Assembly: GCA_035578155.1 (NCBI GenBank)
Contig: JAPWDM010000003.1
Coordinates: 69,804,142-69,868,141 of the forward strand
Source of the DNA: Brachynemurus nebulosus
Taxonomy: Eukaryota > Arthropoda > Insecta > Neuroptera > Myrmeleontidae
Length of the DNA stretch: 64,000 nt
Direction: 5' to 3'
Within the stretch, counting starts at the first letter, position 1; each line of letters starts with the position of its first letter. The translations under genes were made by a program, and so were the position numbers. This document shows positions 48,123 to 61,083 of the stretch, piece by piece. The notes below the pieces were generated by a model. The model was not told the origin of the DNA. It was given only the letters and a program-made list of their open reading frames with translations, and made no database searches.

Positions 48123-51100
48123 AAATGTATTCTGTCTGTTGAATTTGATATTAACATATACATGTAAGCACTCTTATATACATATATGAAAGAGCGAGGT
48201 TTAACAAGATGAAATAATAATAATAATATTAATAATAGTATTGCCAATAAAACGCAAATTTATTTAATAAAGGTCTCCTATTCATACCAATCTAATATAT
48301 TTTTATTGGTCTTATTACTTTAAATATGCAAATAATGCTAAACAATTAACATCGTCGATTTATGTCTGTCTGTCTATTGAGTGAATCGTAAAGAACGGGT
48401 GCTTGGAATTCTTCAGACACACGCTAACTGCACTAATAAAGTTTTATAAACCCATGATAAAAAAGCCATAAAAAATCTTAAATAATAAAAATTCCTCGAA
48501 TACCATATAACTAAATTTTATTACAGTTTGGAATAAGCTAATTATTTTCATCAGTGTCGTGTGGCATGTTTTGCCATACACGGAGGGAAAATTCATAGAA
48601 AAGTTACTGTGCTCAGCACTCCAATTGACGTGTAAAAGGCGAACATATTCAATTTTGTACGGTAAAAATATAAAAATTATAATTAATCGTAGAAAATTTA
48701 AAGGATAGAATGTTCTTTCCGTAATATTAGCTCCGTAAAATTTGTAAAACAGCACAGTAAAAAGTTTCATTCATGAACCATACGTGCAGGTCACATAGCC
48801 AGGCTGGTGTGACAAGTAACATAGCCAGGCTGGTCACTGCTGGTGTGTTGTCGTGTGCAAACAGTATTCATTAGAATGTCTTACAGGACGGTCACCGTTT
48901 AATTCATCATTTTGTTACTTCACTATATTCAGTATTAGAATATATTGTTGCCAATCATTTTATATGCATCATTTTATTTGATTCTTTATATGCATAAAGA
49001 ATCAAAGGTCGGAAAAGATCGATTGTTCCTCAGTGCGTACAGCCCAAGCAACATAAGGTTGCGGGTCAGATGCGCAAATGAAAGAGTACGACAACAAGAA
49101 TTAAACTATAACATATATGCATAAGAGTGTGATAGAAGTTGTGTTAGCACATTAAATTTTACCATTTTTATGAAGTATTACAACAATTTTTATGAAGCCA
49201 TGACTAATACTTTTTACGTTTCAATTTAATATTTACATGATCGTAAAATATTTTTTACTTTGGTCGTCGATCGCGCACGCATTATAAGAGAGCATGGTAA
49301 TTTTTCTGAAATTTTATCCACAAAAATTATATGATTTTTCTCTCCGTGTACTTATACATATTTTCTAGTCTTTAGGAATTAGTTTATTCTAAATTAAAGT
49401 GAAATCTGGAATATAGTATTCCAGGAATTTTTATTTAAAACTGTGGATTTTTAAAACATTTAATTTTATTTTGTATTCTGGAAATTCTGAAATTATAAAC
49501 GGCTGAAGAACCGGTCAAGAGCAATTGTCGAATTACTAGCTTCTAAAGTGAATTTTAAAATTTTTATTATTCTATTATCCTGGAAATTCATTAAACCTCT
49601 GGCTAAAGACCATCCCAGAATTATCAGCTTTCAAATGAATTAAGAAACTGTATTAAGGCTGGTTAAGCTGGGTGCGAAATAGATGGTAACAGACACACAA
49701 AGACAGGTCTCTTACCCTAAAATCCAAATGCATATGCCTGCTCTTTTCCGTCGTGGGTAATAAAAGCAGTCACAGTAATGGGAAGGTATTCGCAGGCTCT
49801 GACGAGAGTTTGAAAACTGCAATCGAAAGTTATTTAAATTCTGTATCAGTTTGAACAAGCAGATACTATGAATGTTAACGGGTTTCCTATCTGGACAGTG
49901 TAGCTTTATAATACACATAAAAATGCTTGATCTGAAAGTGAATGCCATCTGCAAATCATAAAAGGTTTCATTTTGCACTTTCTATGAGATCCCTTACTAA
50001 AATCAATCAATAGAAAGCTCTGGTGGCGAGGCCCTCTTGCTTTTCTTTTAAAATATCAAAATATAGGTAATCGCTTAAAAAATTGTTCTACTTTTGTTGA
50101 CCACCTAATATCTGTAACATTTTTTTATCAGTCAGAATAATGGCGTCTGTGTGACAAGTGATTTACAACTGTGTCGTAAAAAAAGCATTTTCAAAAAAAA
50201 ATTGAAAACCTTCAGTCATCTTTTCTTTGACAAATGAATGTTAAATTTTAATTTGTCTACAATAATTTTATTGTAAAGAACATGAAATACCTACGAACAA
50301 ATTCGAATATTATCGCATAATGTAATTTCGTCCTGGTAATTATTTGGTAAAGCAACAATGTTTAAATATTATTTAAAAATAAACAAAAATTTTTTTAGAA
50401 CTAAATTGACTTCATATATAATAAAACTACCTTGAAAATCGATAAACTTTCAGACAGCTTGTCAGAATTGTGTTTTGAAAATTTGCTGGAGTATATTAAA
50501 AATCAGTTTTGGTATTGATGTCTAACACGAAGTAAATTAAATAATTAAGTAGATTTGATATTACGAATGATAAATTGGACACAGTCCAAGAACACGCTTT
50601 TATATTTGCCTAGTCTCGCAACGAAGCAAATCCGTCAATTTGAATGTTTCCTATAATTCAAATTAGAAAAAAAAAAATTAAATACATAATTAAACTGATG
50701 GCCATGGATTTTTATATTTGTACCATTATTAGATTGAGTTATCAAATTAAGGAATTTTATATTTTGAAAAATCCTTCCCAAAGGAGAAAGTTTTATGTTT
50801 GAAGTAATTTTTCTTTGAAATTCTTCTGTAAATATTTTTGTATCATGAAAAGATTATGAAATATTTAACCTTCACTTTCTTCAAATGATTTGAGAGAGTG
50901 TCTTTGTTTTTCCTTTCATATTTTTTATAAGATTTCCCGATTATGATATTCCAAAATTTTTCAAAATTTTTTTGATATGGATATCGAAAGGTATGAAGTT
51001 TCCAGTAATAACAAAGAGTTATAAGATTCGGTGTCTGCAGCAATTAAGTTTTTCCTTTTTAAGGTACAAGTATGGAATCTGGCCACATTAACTACCCTGT

Positions 51101-51150
51101 AGTAATTATACGACCATGCCCTAAAATCTTTCAGGGAGTTATTTACAGCA
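48123..51150. other. Intron 2, small direct repeats only
   Basis: At 48790..48840 a 26-bp unit with ACATAGCCAGGCTGGT is repeated twice. At 49530..49650 blocks like GGCTAAAGACCATCCCA resemble 17.8 kb. Minus-strand frames at 48444..48770 and 49712..49978 have no supporting motif. Confidence 0.35.
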
Positions 51151-51850
51151 GCCTTTCTCAACCTTTTTCCAGTCACCGCCCCTGTAAAGTCTCGGATAAT
51201 TTTGCACAGACCAGTCACACATAAGATCACATATGGCGAGTGTTAGTTTTCTAAATCACGTTAACTTGGTCTGCCATGTATTTCAGATAAATATCAACAC
51301 TTTCTTAAGCATTAGGCAAATATTTAAAAGCAATTTTTTAATTTTAAAACGATTTTTTGTAGCCTGGAATCATTTCCGCCATTAATTGGAATAATATTTT
51401 CGAAAAGTCGTTTTCTGTTCACTATAGATCTACCATGAATTCAGAAAAATTTCGACACTTTCTTTACCATCAGAGAAATGTCTAAAAGCACTTCTTTTTT
51501 TAAATGGATTTCTTGTAGCCTGGACTTATTTCTGCCATTGACTGGAAGAAAATTATGTCGTGTAACATGAAATGTCCTTTTCCGACCATTTAATCTACCA
51601 TGTAATTCAGAAAAATATCGACACATTCTTAAGCATTAGGGAAATGTTTAAAAGCAATTCTTTAATTTTAAATAGAATTCTTGAAGTTTGGTATAATTTC
51701 CGCCATTAACTGGAATAATATTAGATTGTTGTAATCATATGTCCCCATCAGCTTAATTCCACCATTTTCTTTTTTTTTTCAAACAAAGAAATTGTACCAT
51801 ATTGTGCTAAATATGTGCTATTATGTGCGATAAATAAAAAAGCTAAATTC
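51151..51850 (+). repeat. hAT end scrap followed by ~167-bp monomers, copy 3
   Basis: 51151..51195 reads CAGCCTTTCTCAACCTTTTT and looks like a lone hAT end; no partner end was found. From 51245 the monomer family of 2.05 and 42.3 kb follows, with TTCAGATAAATAT / TTCAGAAAAATAT-type blocks at about 51285, 51440 and 51608, and the tail TATGTGCTATTATGTGCGAT. Confidence 0.6.
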
Positions 51851-53929
51851 CCAAACATCCCAGTTTTCATAAACAATAATAAAATGTTCTTAACCATTTT
51901 TGGTAAGAATATAAATTAGATACGTAAGAAACATTTAAAAAATTGCGTCAATTCCATAAATTAAAACCGAATAGCTAAAAGATAATTCATAATAAAAATT
52001 TTTATTTTATTACACAAAAAAGTTTTATCATAAATTTAAAAAATTTTGGCTACCGTATTTTTGCACACATGTTTTTTGAATTAGATCTTTGATATAATAA
52101 TCAAACTTCTTCATCGGCAACAAATATGGTCGAATCAAAATACAAATCAATTGCCAAAAATTATTCACATCTGACTATCTATTTAAAAGTATTTCATTGT
52201 CAAGGACCGCGTATGATTGAATTTTTTTTTTATAGTACATGTGCGATAATTAATCACAAGATCTAAATAAAATTGATTTGGAAATGCAGTTGTTGCAACG
52301 TCGCAGATTGCACCAGTTCATGCACAATGAGCATGTTACGTCATTCCTGACATTTAGACGTCATTTGTCATTAAAATAAAAAAAAATTTGGGCCAATCGA
52401 TTACGAACTAGAGAAGTGATGTTATATAAAGTGTACATTTATTGTTAGACATTTGGCTGCATAAAAATATGTATTATTGAGCGATTTTGAGTAGGTATTT
52501 TATTAAGGCGTAATAAAAACTAAAGGTGAAATATCATCAAAAGTTTGAGAATGCCTTTCTTTTATTTTTACATGAATATCCAGATTTAGTGTAAGTTTAT
52601 GGTGCACAGAAAACTAGAAGGGAATAAGTCAAAAAGAGTAATTTTGATTTAGTAAAAATTTTATTCTGAATACTTAATATTTTAGTTTTGAGTATCATAA
52701 AACGGTTTAAGAAAGTAGAAATAAAGTTGGGGCTGTAGCATTTCAATAGATATTTCTTTACCCTGGACCAAGATAGGAATATAATTTACATTTAAAATAC
52801 TAATTTCTAATCTGAGGAGTAGACTTTAATGATGTGTTATTTTTGAATATTTAATACAAAAAGTACGAACATTTGAAGCAGTTCTGAGGCTAATAGAACT
52901 TCGCCAGATAAAAAATTTTAAAATTTACTTTCGCTAAGGCATAGTTATTGGGATTTTTCAACAAAACACACAGGAAATCCTCGCTTAATCGATTAGATAA
53001 ATACATTCTGCTAAAGATTAAATGATAAAAAGCTTACTTTTAAAAAAATTCACATTTTATTTAATTATATTTCGATTTTTTGAAACTGTAAAATGGGTTT
53101 CTCCGATTTAATTTCAAATTAATACAGGTATTTGTATTTTTCCTGGTAGAAGATATAATCTGGTTAAAAAAAATTAGAAACCCACTCGAGAGTGATAATC
53201 GAATTATTTCTCTCAGATTTCATTAGTGTTTTAAGTTGCATAAATACTTTTTCCTTAAGCTTTTGATTTGTCCCCAATATCTTAAAAATTTTTACAAATA
53301 AATGAATGAAATCAATTTTCGATAGTTTTTTTGAACCCTTCAAAAATATCTCGTCACACCATTACTGCCTAAAAATATTTTTTTTTCGAAAAAAAAAAAA
53401 ATATATATTGGCGAGCTATTAATAGAACGAAAAATGCTAAAAATAGCTGAATAAAATATAATCAGTTGTTGAAAAAAGATAAAAAAATCATAAGTAGTTT
53501 TATTCGGTTTTTATTACTTGTATATGTCGACTTAAAAGACTATATCGAAACATTTTCTTGGCTTGATTTTCAAAAACACATACATACGCCCCCCAATCAC
53601 ATGTGTAAGAGAAATTTTCACATATATTTGTGCCCTTGGATGAAATACAACAAGTATATGCACGTATAATAGAGATACATATGTTTAGAACTGTTTCTAA
53701 ATTGTCCGCACTCTTTTTTTTTGAGAAGAATATTTTGGCAAACATTTATTTTACGATAAAATAAAATCTAATTCATACAATGTACTGGGTTATAATGATA
53801 TAGATTTTTATTCCGAAACAGCTACATTTTTTGTTTACATTTAATGATTTTTAAAAATAAAATTAGTAGAATTATTATGGAGGATATACAAAGTTGCATA
53901 ATTTTATGAAAATTTTGGTACTGACCGTG
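51851..53929. other. Intron 2, nothing recognised
   Basis: AT-rich with short A and T runs; frames at 53466..53745 on both strands are chance. Confidence 0.35.
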
Positions 53930-55210
53930 GAGTCTTCGTGGAGAGAATTTTTTTTAAAGAGAAATGGAAAGCTTTAATATTTTAAATATATATTCGTTGA
54001 TATATAATAAATTCATGATAATTTTTTGGACCTAGAAATTGAAAATTCAGTAAGTTATTCGCGATCTCCGAAGGCTCCAAAAAAAAAGTTCCCCCACTCC
54101 TGCAGTGATAGCGACCTTCACAGTGCCTGAAATCAAAAAAACCAAAAAGCCTATTAAACTAGAAGGTATTGCTCGTGTCATGAACCTCAATCGAAAAAAA
54201 AAGTTGAAATTTAACAAAATGGCGGAGTTTTTAAAAAAGTTTCAAAATTTGCGCGAAGATTTGATGATTTTTGGCCTGCAAAAATTACATTTTTTATTCG
54301 ATCGGAAAACTGGAGGTTCATGGCACGAAGAAACATAGGTACCTATATAAAAAAGCTGCAATAAGAATCAAATCGATCGGATAATTTATCTTCGGGTTAT
54401 AACTGCAGCAAATTTGAAAATGTAGTTTTTCTTTACTTTACCTTTTAGTTTTAATCACTGATTGTGAGAATTTTTACTAAAATTATTTACGATAGAATTA
54501 TTTACATAGTAAAACTAGATGAGCCGTTTAAATGTGTCAGGGTCTATATTCTCCACAACATGTGACTGAGCGCCACGTCCAGAAACTCCCGAACTATCAA
54601 CCTTCATAACATTTCTATCAACTATCAACTAGGGATGTTATGGATATCCGTAACCGTAACCGAAACTACCGGATATCCGAAATAATTACATATCCGAAAC
54701 CGTATCCGAAAATAAAAGTTTCGGATTTGTTTCAGATAATAACAAACAATTGTCGTTGGAAAATTGAGGTTAAATCAAAGTAAGTTTTTGCTCCATGTAT
54801 TTCTCTAGATAGATTTTCATTGACTTCTGTTTGGCGTTCACTTTTTGGGGTAAAATTTTCCTCTTTCTTCTAAAAAAATTGCCATTGAAAACAATTATCC
54901 GTATCCGTAATCGTCTCCGAAACATTATCCGATATTATTACATATCGGTAACCGAAAAAAATGTTTTTTGAATATCCGTATCCGTATCCGTATCCGAAAT
55001 TTCATATCCATAACATCCCTACTATCAACCTTCATAACATACCTCAAAGTTAACAATAAAAATCAGAATCCGCTCTTCGGATGGCTGTAACTCAAAAACT
55101 ATTTGAGATATAAACTTGAAATTTTTGTATGTTATTTTTAAGGACATAGACTATTGAAATATGCAAAAAAAATTTACAATTTTTTCAAAATGTCACACTA
55201 GTGATCCCCC
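53930..55210 (-). mobile_element. TTAA-flanked element, right-end copy, with nested hAT (copy 2)
   Basis: It ends GTCACACTAGTGATCCCCC followed by TTAA at 55211..55214. Its left part matches 7064..7255 (ATTCGTTGATATATA, GTTATTCGCGATCTCC, CTGCAGTGATAGCGACC). The true left end is eroded. A 77-codon plus-strand frame at 54105..54338 rich in lysine has no recognised motif. A hAT MITE is nested in it. Confidence 0.6.
54630..55021. mobile_element. hAT MITE with TATCCG repeats, nested (392 bp)
   Basis: CTATCAAC is duplicated at 54622..54629 and 55022..55029. Ends TAGGGATGTTATGGATA and, inverted, TAGGGATGTTATGGATA are identical over 17 bp. The interior repeats CCGTATCCG and GGATATCCG motifs. Confidence 0.88.
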
Positions 55211-55214
55211 TTAA

Positions 55215-56021
55215 TGTGAGTAATTATTTCTATATAGTGCATTTAGAAGAAAAAATCTCAGTCACCTCTATTTAGCTAAAACATTATATTAGCCAAAAAG
55301 GATAACTTGGTCTGATGCACTTTATTTTATTATAAAAATTTAAATTTAACAGTGGCCATTTCTAAAAATAGTTCATGTTCTAATTTATTGGATACTTTTA
55401 TTTTATAAATATATAGGTACAATATTTTGGCAAATCACATCACACATCAAGGCAACCACACAATAAATTGTATGTCACCTGAAAATAAAATGACGACAAA
55501 CCAAACAAAGTGGACGCGACAAAAACTCTCATGACAAAATAAATAACGTCGCAGTTTTCGTTACATATGTGACGATTTTTTCCGAACGAAAATATTTATT
55601 TTATTTGGAAAAACAGTGACGTGGCAAATTTCACTTCATTCTGTCCTTCACATGAAAACCTTTTTATTTTATTTTGATCTAAATATGTGTGTTCTAGAAA
55701 ATTACTACATTTATTTTGATTGTTACGCATTTGGTGGTTTGTTGAACCAATATTTTTTTAAATTGCATCTTCAGTTGGCGAAAAATGTTGAGCGTTTATG
55801 TTATTATTTTTGTAATAATTCCAAAACAAATTTCTAGAATTTGACTGTAAGAATTTCTTGCAATAAGTGGGACATTTATGTAGAATACTTCCGAATTTTC
55901 TTTGGAAAGTGAAATATTTTCGTTTTCTTTCAATTTGTTAGATAGATACATGTGTCGGCGTTTGATCGTCGAATCAACCAGATCATGATGTGTCTTGCCA
56001 GACACTCTTCTTTACTAATGA
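55215..56021. other. Intron 2, nothing recognised
   Basis: AT-rich; short frames on both strands without motif. Confidence 0.3.
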
Positions 56022-56029
56022 CAGCCAGA

Positions 56030-56367
56030 CAGGGTCGTAACTATGTCTTCAGGGGCCCCGGAGCAGAAATTACATTAAGGAATTTCAATTACAAGAAATT
56101 ACAAAATTTTTTTTGCTCGTCAGTCATTTGCCGCTTAAATTTTACAAAAATACCGCCCTTAAAATTACGCCCCACGGCAAAAAGAAAAGCGGAACATTTT
56201 TCTTTCTTTTTGTTTGCTCGTTTCCTACCCAAATTTTACAGAAATACCGCCCTTAAAATTTGCCAAGACATTTAGAAATTTGGAATTTCTTACCTTCTCT
56301 TGGGGGCATCCTTTGGCTGGGGGCCCCGGAGCAATGCCCCGGCTGCCCTAGCCTAGTTACGGCACTG
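56030..56367. mobile_element. hAT MITE, GC-rich ends (338 bp)
   Basis: CAGCCAGA is duplicated exactly at 56022..56029 and 56368..56375. Ends CAGGGTCGTAACTATG and, inverted, CAGTGCCGTAACTAGG match; GGGGCCCCGGAGCA occurs near both. No transposase. Confidence 0.86.
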
Positions 56368-56375
56368 CAGCCAGA

Positions 56376-56737
56376 TCATTCTACTTCTATCGATAAAAAT
56401 TGTCGGTTTTGACACATTTTCCGCTGTCTACATCAACTGAAATAATTTCGGTTGAAAAAATTGTTTAGATGAAATAATTATATTCCCTTCTCTTTCAATA
56501 TACTAAATTACGACAGAAATTTAACTTTTATTTAACCTTAGCAATCTTTTTTGTAATAATTTGCATTTACGAAATTTTTTTAAACGATTTATCAATTATT
56601 GAAAAATACATTTAATTTTGATTTCATAAAATCACATATTAATTTCGTAGTTAAAATTATTAATGGCCGTCTTGTGACATATTGACAATGGTAATAAGAA
56701 AAATATGAAAATCAAAATCAACAACTGCAATGCATTA
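56376..56737. other. Intron 2, nothing recognised
   Basis: AT-rich sequence between two elements. Confidence 0.3.
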
Positions 56738-56739
56738 TA

Positions 56740-57205
56740 CCGAATGTCCCATTCGGATGTCTACATACGATTTACATGTTAATTGATAACATTGGATTCC
56801 CATAAGAAGAAAGTTATGTCACAAGAGTTCTTTGGATAAATATTTTTATATTTTTGGTAATTTTCTTTTATAATTTTTTTTCTAGCAATTTTTTCAACAG
56901 AATATTTTTTCGCTATTTTTGTTATTTTTATATTTATTTTCAAGAAAATAAGAAAATGCCTTTTGAATTTACAGAAAATGATAGAAATATTTATGTGAAA
57001 ATGTGAATTGCTTGAAAATCTCGATAATTCATTTCTTTATTTTACTGCATTATTGTTGTTAAAGCGATAGTAACAGTAGTTATAATATTAAATTAGTATT
57101 ATTAGTTTGTTCAAAGCACTCTTGTGACATAACTTTTTCCTTATGGGAATCCAATGTTATCAATTAACATGTAGACCATATGTATACATCCAAACGGGAA
57201 ACCAG
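56740..57205. mobile_element. Mariner-type MITE with ~90-bp inverted repeats (466 bp)
   Basis: TA flanks. Inverted repeats of about 90 bp include TTACATGTTAATTGATAACA, GGATTCCCATAAG and AGTTATGTCACAAGAG. The ends (CCGAATGTCCC / CTGGTTTCCCG) resemble the TATAC-GGG-GTCCC start of mariner elements. It ends only 185 bp before exon 3. Confidence 0.8.
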
Positions 57206-57390
57206 TATATGTTTACAATAACAAATTTTGAAATTTTGTTTACAAATTTTAAATGCAAACATTATGATGTACCTATTCAGAATATTTTTTTTTTAAATAA
57301 ATTTAATTCCGTGGAAATATTTTGCTTTACTATTTTAATTTAATTTTTTTTTTTAATATAAACTAACCTATTTTTTCCTTTGGTTTGCAG

Positions 57391-57420
57391 GGTCTGAGTT
57401 ATCTGGTCTATCTCATGTCG
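57391..57420 (+). CDS. Third coding exon, a 30-nt microexon, symmetric phase 1-1
   Basis: The acceptor is a strong pyrimidine stretch ending TTTGCAG at 57390; the donor GTAAGT starts at 57421. In phase 1 the exon encodes Gly then SELSGLSHV and ends one base into the next codon. The frame continues that of exons 1 and 2 with no stop. Ten codons flanked by a 36-kb and a >6.5-kb intron is typical of an alternatively spliced microexon in a long insect gene, but alternative use is inference. The joint conservation of splice sites, frame and phase across three exons is the main reason to accept this as one gene. The product is not recognised; later exons lie outside the window. Confidence 0.62.
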
Positions 57421-57886
57421 GTAAGTAAAAATTTAAAAATAATATTAAAATAACTACGTTTTGTTTAGTCACCATCTATTTCATTTAGGAAAATATTTTT
57501 TCATAACATAGGTTTTGACAGAAAACTTTCGTGTCTATTGTGTTAGAAAATAAGCTAGCCGTCTCAAAGTAAAGATTTAAAAAATCTTCAAAAACTACTA
57601 ATAAAAAGTAAGTGTATTTTAGGTGTGCTTATAAAAAAATTAGATATTCTTACCGATTTCCAGAAAACCTGAAAAAAAGAGACGGCTACGTTTACCTAAA
57701 CCTATCTGTCACATAGGTAAAAAGAAGTGGCTATAAAGTATTAGGTGTTCTTTAACCATGCTGACGAAAATCTTATAAAATGAAAATTTTAAGAAAATTC
57801 TCATAAAATATTTTAAATTATGGGAGCGCTGTGATTAACAATAAAGACGTTACACCCAGCGCTTCCACTGTTGGTTGGATTTTATA

Positions 57887-58308
57887 CAGGTGTCCCAAAA
57901 GTCAACGATATCCCTTGGAAGGATCATAAACCAGCTCATCCTTGACGAGAATATCAAAATATCGTCTGTAAAATATCGTTGGTTTTCAAGATACTGATAC
58001 TTTTATGGATTTCGGAAAAATCGACAATTTTGATCAGATTTTCGAGTACCACAGCTATAAGACTTGATTTTCTGAAATTCTAATTTTTATTACGCAACAC
58101 TGAAGAGTCATTTTGTAGATCACAATCCAAAGTCAGTGTAATAGGCCTAATAATATCTTGGAAAAAATAAACCTTTCTTCCCGATAAAAATAAGTGCCAG
58201 TATCTTGAAATCCAACGATATTTTACCAGACGATATTTTGATATTCTGGTCAGGCATGAGCTGGTCTATCATCCTTCCAAGGGATATCGTTGTCTTTTAG
58301 GACACCTC
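57887..58308. mobile_element. Mariner-type MITE with long inverted repeats (422 bp)
   Basis: TA flanks. Ends CAGGTGTCCCAAAAGTCAAC and, inverted, GAGGTGTCCTAAAAGACAAC, continuing through GATATCCCTTGGAAGGAT to about 120 bp. No open frame. Confidence 0.85.
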
Positions 58309-58310
58309 TA

Positions 58311-60041
58311 TATTTTATTATGTAAAATGTCGAACGTTTTTTAGGATTTTTCAAATTTTTATTTTGGGGACGGTTAGCTTTATGGAAGTCTAATATTTTA
58401 AGTATTCTCTACGTATTGTAAAAGTCGGGCGTTTTAATTGACCTTTGAAAAAATTCTGAAACTTTGCCTTCTTCTTGATTTATAAAGTCGGTTTCTTTAC
58501 TAGGTTAAAAGTAAAATTATCTACTAAAAATTTCATTTTTTGAATTTTTCCATAAAAAAAATTTATGGAACCGTACTTTTGCATTTGATTCAAAACACTT
58601 TATTATTTAGTAAAAAAAAAAAACTTTGATATTCATATTTTGTATCTATTTTGCATTTGGATGATTTGTGATTATTTAGAATTTTAGAGGTGACCTCTAA
58701 AAAGCTCCATGGACCCATGGACCATTAATAACAAAATTGATAAATACGATTTCAATTTAAATTTTCTGTGTCACCAATAAATAATCATCATGTAATTCAG
58801 TTTTGTTTTTTATATTGAACATAAATTTATTCAAAATGTAAGTGAAGCAATTTATTATTTTGTGCCACGTCAATTATTTTAAGTATATCAATTTTTTTGT
58901 TCTTGAATTTTGTGTAAATTTGTGCTAGTTATAGAAATTTATTCAAAAAATTATTCTATTACGCAATAACAGACGTCGCTATCGTGTTTATTACATAATT
59001 TATAATTTTTTTCCACTGCAATAAGAATAGACTGGGGGTATGTCTCTATGTGATTTACATTTTAAGCGAATCAATCATAGTGACTGAGCTATTTATAATA
59101 AATTTTAATAATAGGGACTTCAATAAAAAATATTATGTAATATGAGTTATTGTTTACGAAAATGTCAAATTATTGTATTTATTTAAGTGAAATATTGTTG
59201 GTACTTAAGATGTCTGGCGAATAGTAAAAATTATTTTGAATAATTAGAGTGAATCTGGAGAAAATTTTTCACTTTTTATATAAAAATATAAAATTTTTGA
59301 TCAGTTTGTGGTATGAATTATGGTACATGTCAAAATATGAAAGTGTTTTACTTGGAGATTGACTTTCGATATAGGCACTCCTTTCTTTTGTGAATATGAC
59401 GTTTTAAAAATTAATAGATGAACGTAAACTATTCCTAGATTCCAAGTTTTTATCATTTAAGTTATAAATGGAAAATAACATGTTTGATAATGATCATATT
59501 GATCGAAACATATCATAAGAGTGTAAGTGGTAATAAAAGTCGTATTTTTGAAAAATAAAGTGTTTAAATTTTTTTTTTAAACTTTTTTAACAAACTTTTT
59601 TAAAATGTTTTTTTCTTTTTTAAATAAAACATTATGAAAACTTTATTTTCGATTAATCTTAAATATTATAAGGTAGTAGTAAAACAATAAGAGGCATTAA
59701 ATATGAAGCCTTCTTCATATAAACTAGTAATAACCCTGTATAGCTTTAGAATACTCAAATACACGTGGTGACGTCATAAAGACAAATTTTAAGTTTTTTA
59801 AAATAAATCTATCTTAATGGGATATTATGAGTTTATCGGATCATAAAATTTCCAGCTCTTAAATTAGGAATTTTTCTAGCAAATATCATTTGTACTTATA
59901 TTATTGATGACGTTATAAATATGAATTTTCATCAGATTTGTCACTGAATATGAAAAGCTGCCAAGGATAGTTTTATTTTGGTGCCACACAGATATGCATT
60001 TTATATCTACTCATCATATTGAAAACACATTAAATGCATAT
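58311..60041. other. Intron 3, nothing recognised
   Basis: AT-rich sequence without element ends or coding frame. Confidence 0.35.
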
Positions 60042-60043
60042 TA

Positions 60044-60537
60044 CAACTAAACCTTTTTTTATACGGTGGATAGGAAGCTCATAAAAAAATTGCAAAAAAG
60101 AAATATATTCAAAAATATTATAAATAGCTATAAAAAGTTTAGTTCGATCCAGATTGTAAAAAAAAACTTTTTTTATGCGGTGGATCTGGACCGCATAAAA
60201 AAAAAGTTTCATCGAAGCTACTTTTCTAAACAAGATAAAGCATTAATTTACATGTAGGAACATTTTATTTCATTTTTATAATATTATGAAAATTTTTAAA
60301 AATACATCTGTAAAAAAATTAATTGATGCAATAACTTATGTTCTTATGCGATGTATTGATTAGATGCTTAAAAGCCGTCAAAAGTATTTTTATCAAAGAA
60401 AGTTATTATAGTAAATGTTTGTTTCTTACTCTCTCTTGATTTTGATTCACATTATACATTTTAATGGCCATTTTTTTTTTTAGAAAACTGTATAAAAAAT
60501 CGCACAAAAAAAGACCTCATAAAAAAAGGTTTAGCTG
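60044..60537. mobile_element. Mariner-type element with ATGCGGT repeats (494 bp)
   Basis: TA flanks. Ends CAACTAAACCTTTTTTTAT and, inverted, CAGCTAAACCTTTTTTTAT. The interior repeats the motif ATGCGGT / ACCGCAT followed by A runs. The small frames on both strands here are repeat-internal. Confidence 0.75.
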
Positions 60538-60949
60538 TACTTACCTATAATGTTTATTATTAACACTGTCTGATACGGAAACAGTTATTTGTGAACGCAT
60601 AAACAATTGTTTATCATTAACAATGTTTTGACATTAATAATATAAAAATCGAATATCAAGATGTCGGATAACTGACTGCAACATATGTTTTAAACATATG
60701 TTGGTTGATACGATATATAAAATATTGTTTCAGATTCACCTTGAATTTTAAATCATATGTAGATATTGGGCTTAAGAATAATAAAAACATTATTTATAAT
60801 CGATTTAACATCATCTCAAGGTTTCAGTTGTGGACTATTTTTGGAATTATATTACTAGATGGTCTCTAATTTGTCTAAATATTGTGGGAAATCAAACTGC
60901 AATCATTCAAATAATTAATTCTGCATCGCAACAGTACAAAACTCAATCA
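60538..60949. other. Intron 3, nothing recognised
   Basis: AT-rich sequence only. Confidence 0.3.
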
Positions 60950-61083
60950 CAGGCGCAACTACAAATTTTACGCCCCGGAGCTATTTTGATTCAAGTGCTC
61001 CTCTCTGAAAAGTCTATTTTCCCCCAAAAAAGTAGACGAACAAGAAAACCAAAACCACCAGCTCCATTGTAGTTCCGCCTCTG
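60950..61083. mobile_element. Short hAT-like MITE (134 bp)
   Basis: CAGGCGCAACTACAA and inverted CAGAGGCGGAACTACAA bound a GC-richer block with CGCCCCGGAGC, related in style to 56030..56367. Target duplication is not preserved. Confidence 0.5.

Larger units (their letters stand above)
21161..57390 (+). other. Intron 2 of the split gene (36230 bp)
   Basis: It begins GTAAGT and ends TTTGCAG. It is mainly transposon-derived DNA and AT-rich sequence; individual elements are listed separately. It is large enough to contain unseen alternative first exons or short exons that lack obvious coding bias. No gene on the opposite strand could be supported inside it. Confidence 0.55.

Noticed and set aside
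48444..48770. 108-codon minus-strand frame
   Set aside because: Phe/Ile-rich as expected from AT-rich DNA; no signal peptide cleavage pattern or motif.
48990..49080. Possible tRNA-derived SINE head
   Set aside because: No A-box/B-box pair at the right spacing and no A-rich tail.
54105..54338. Lysine-rich 77-codon frame that might be a transposase start
   Set aside because: No DDE residues or known domain; its start overlaps the conserved noncoding end shared with the 7-kb copy.
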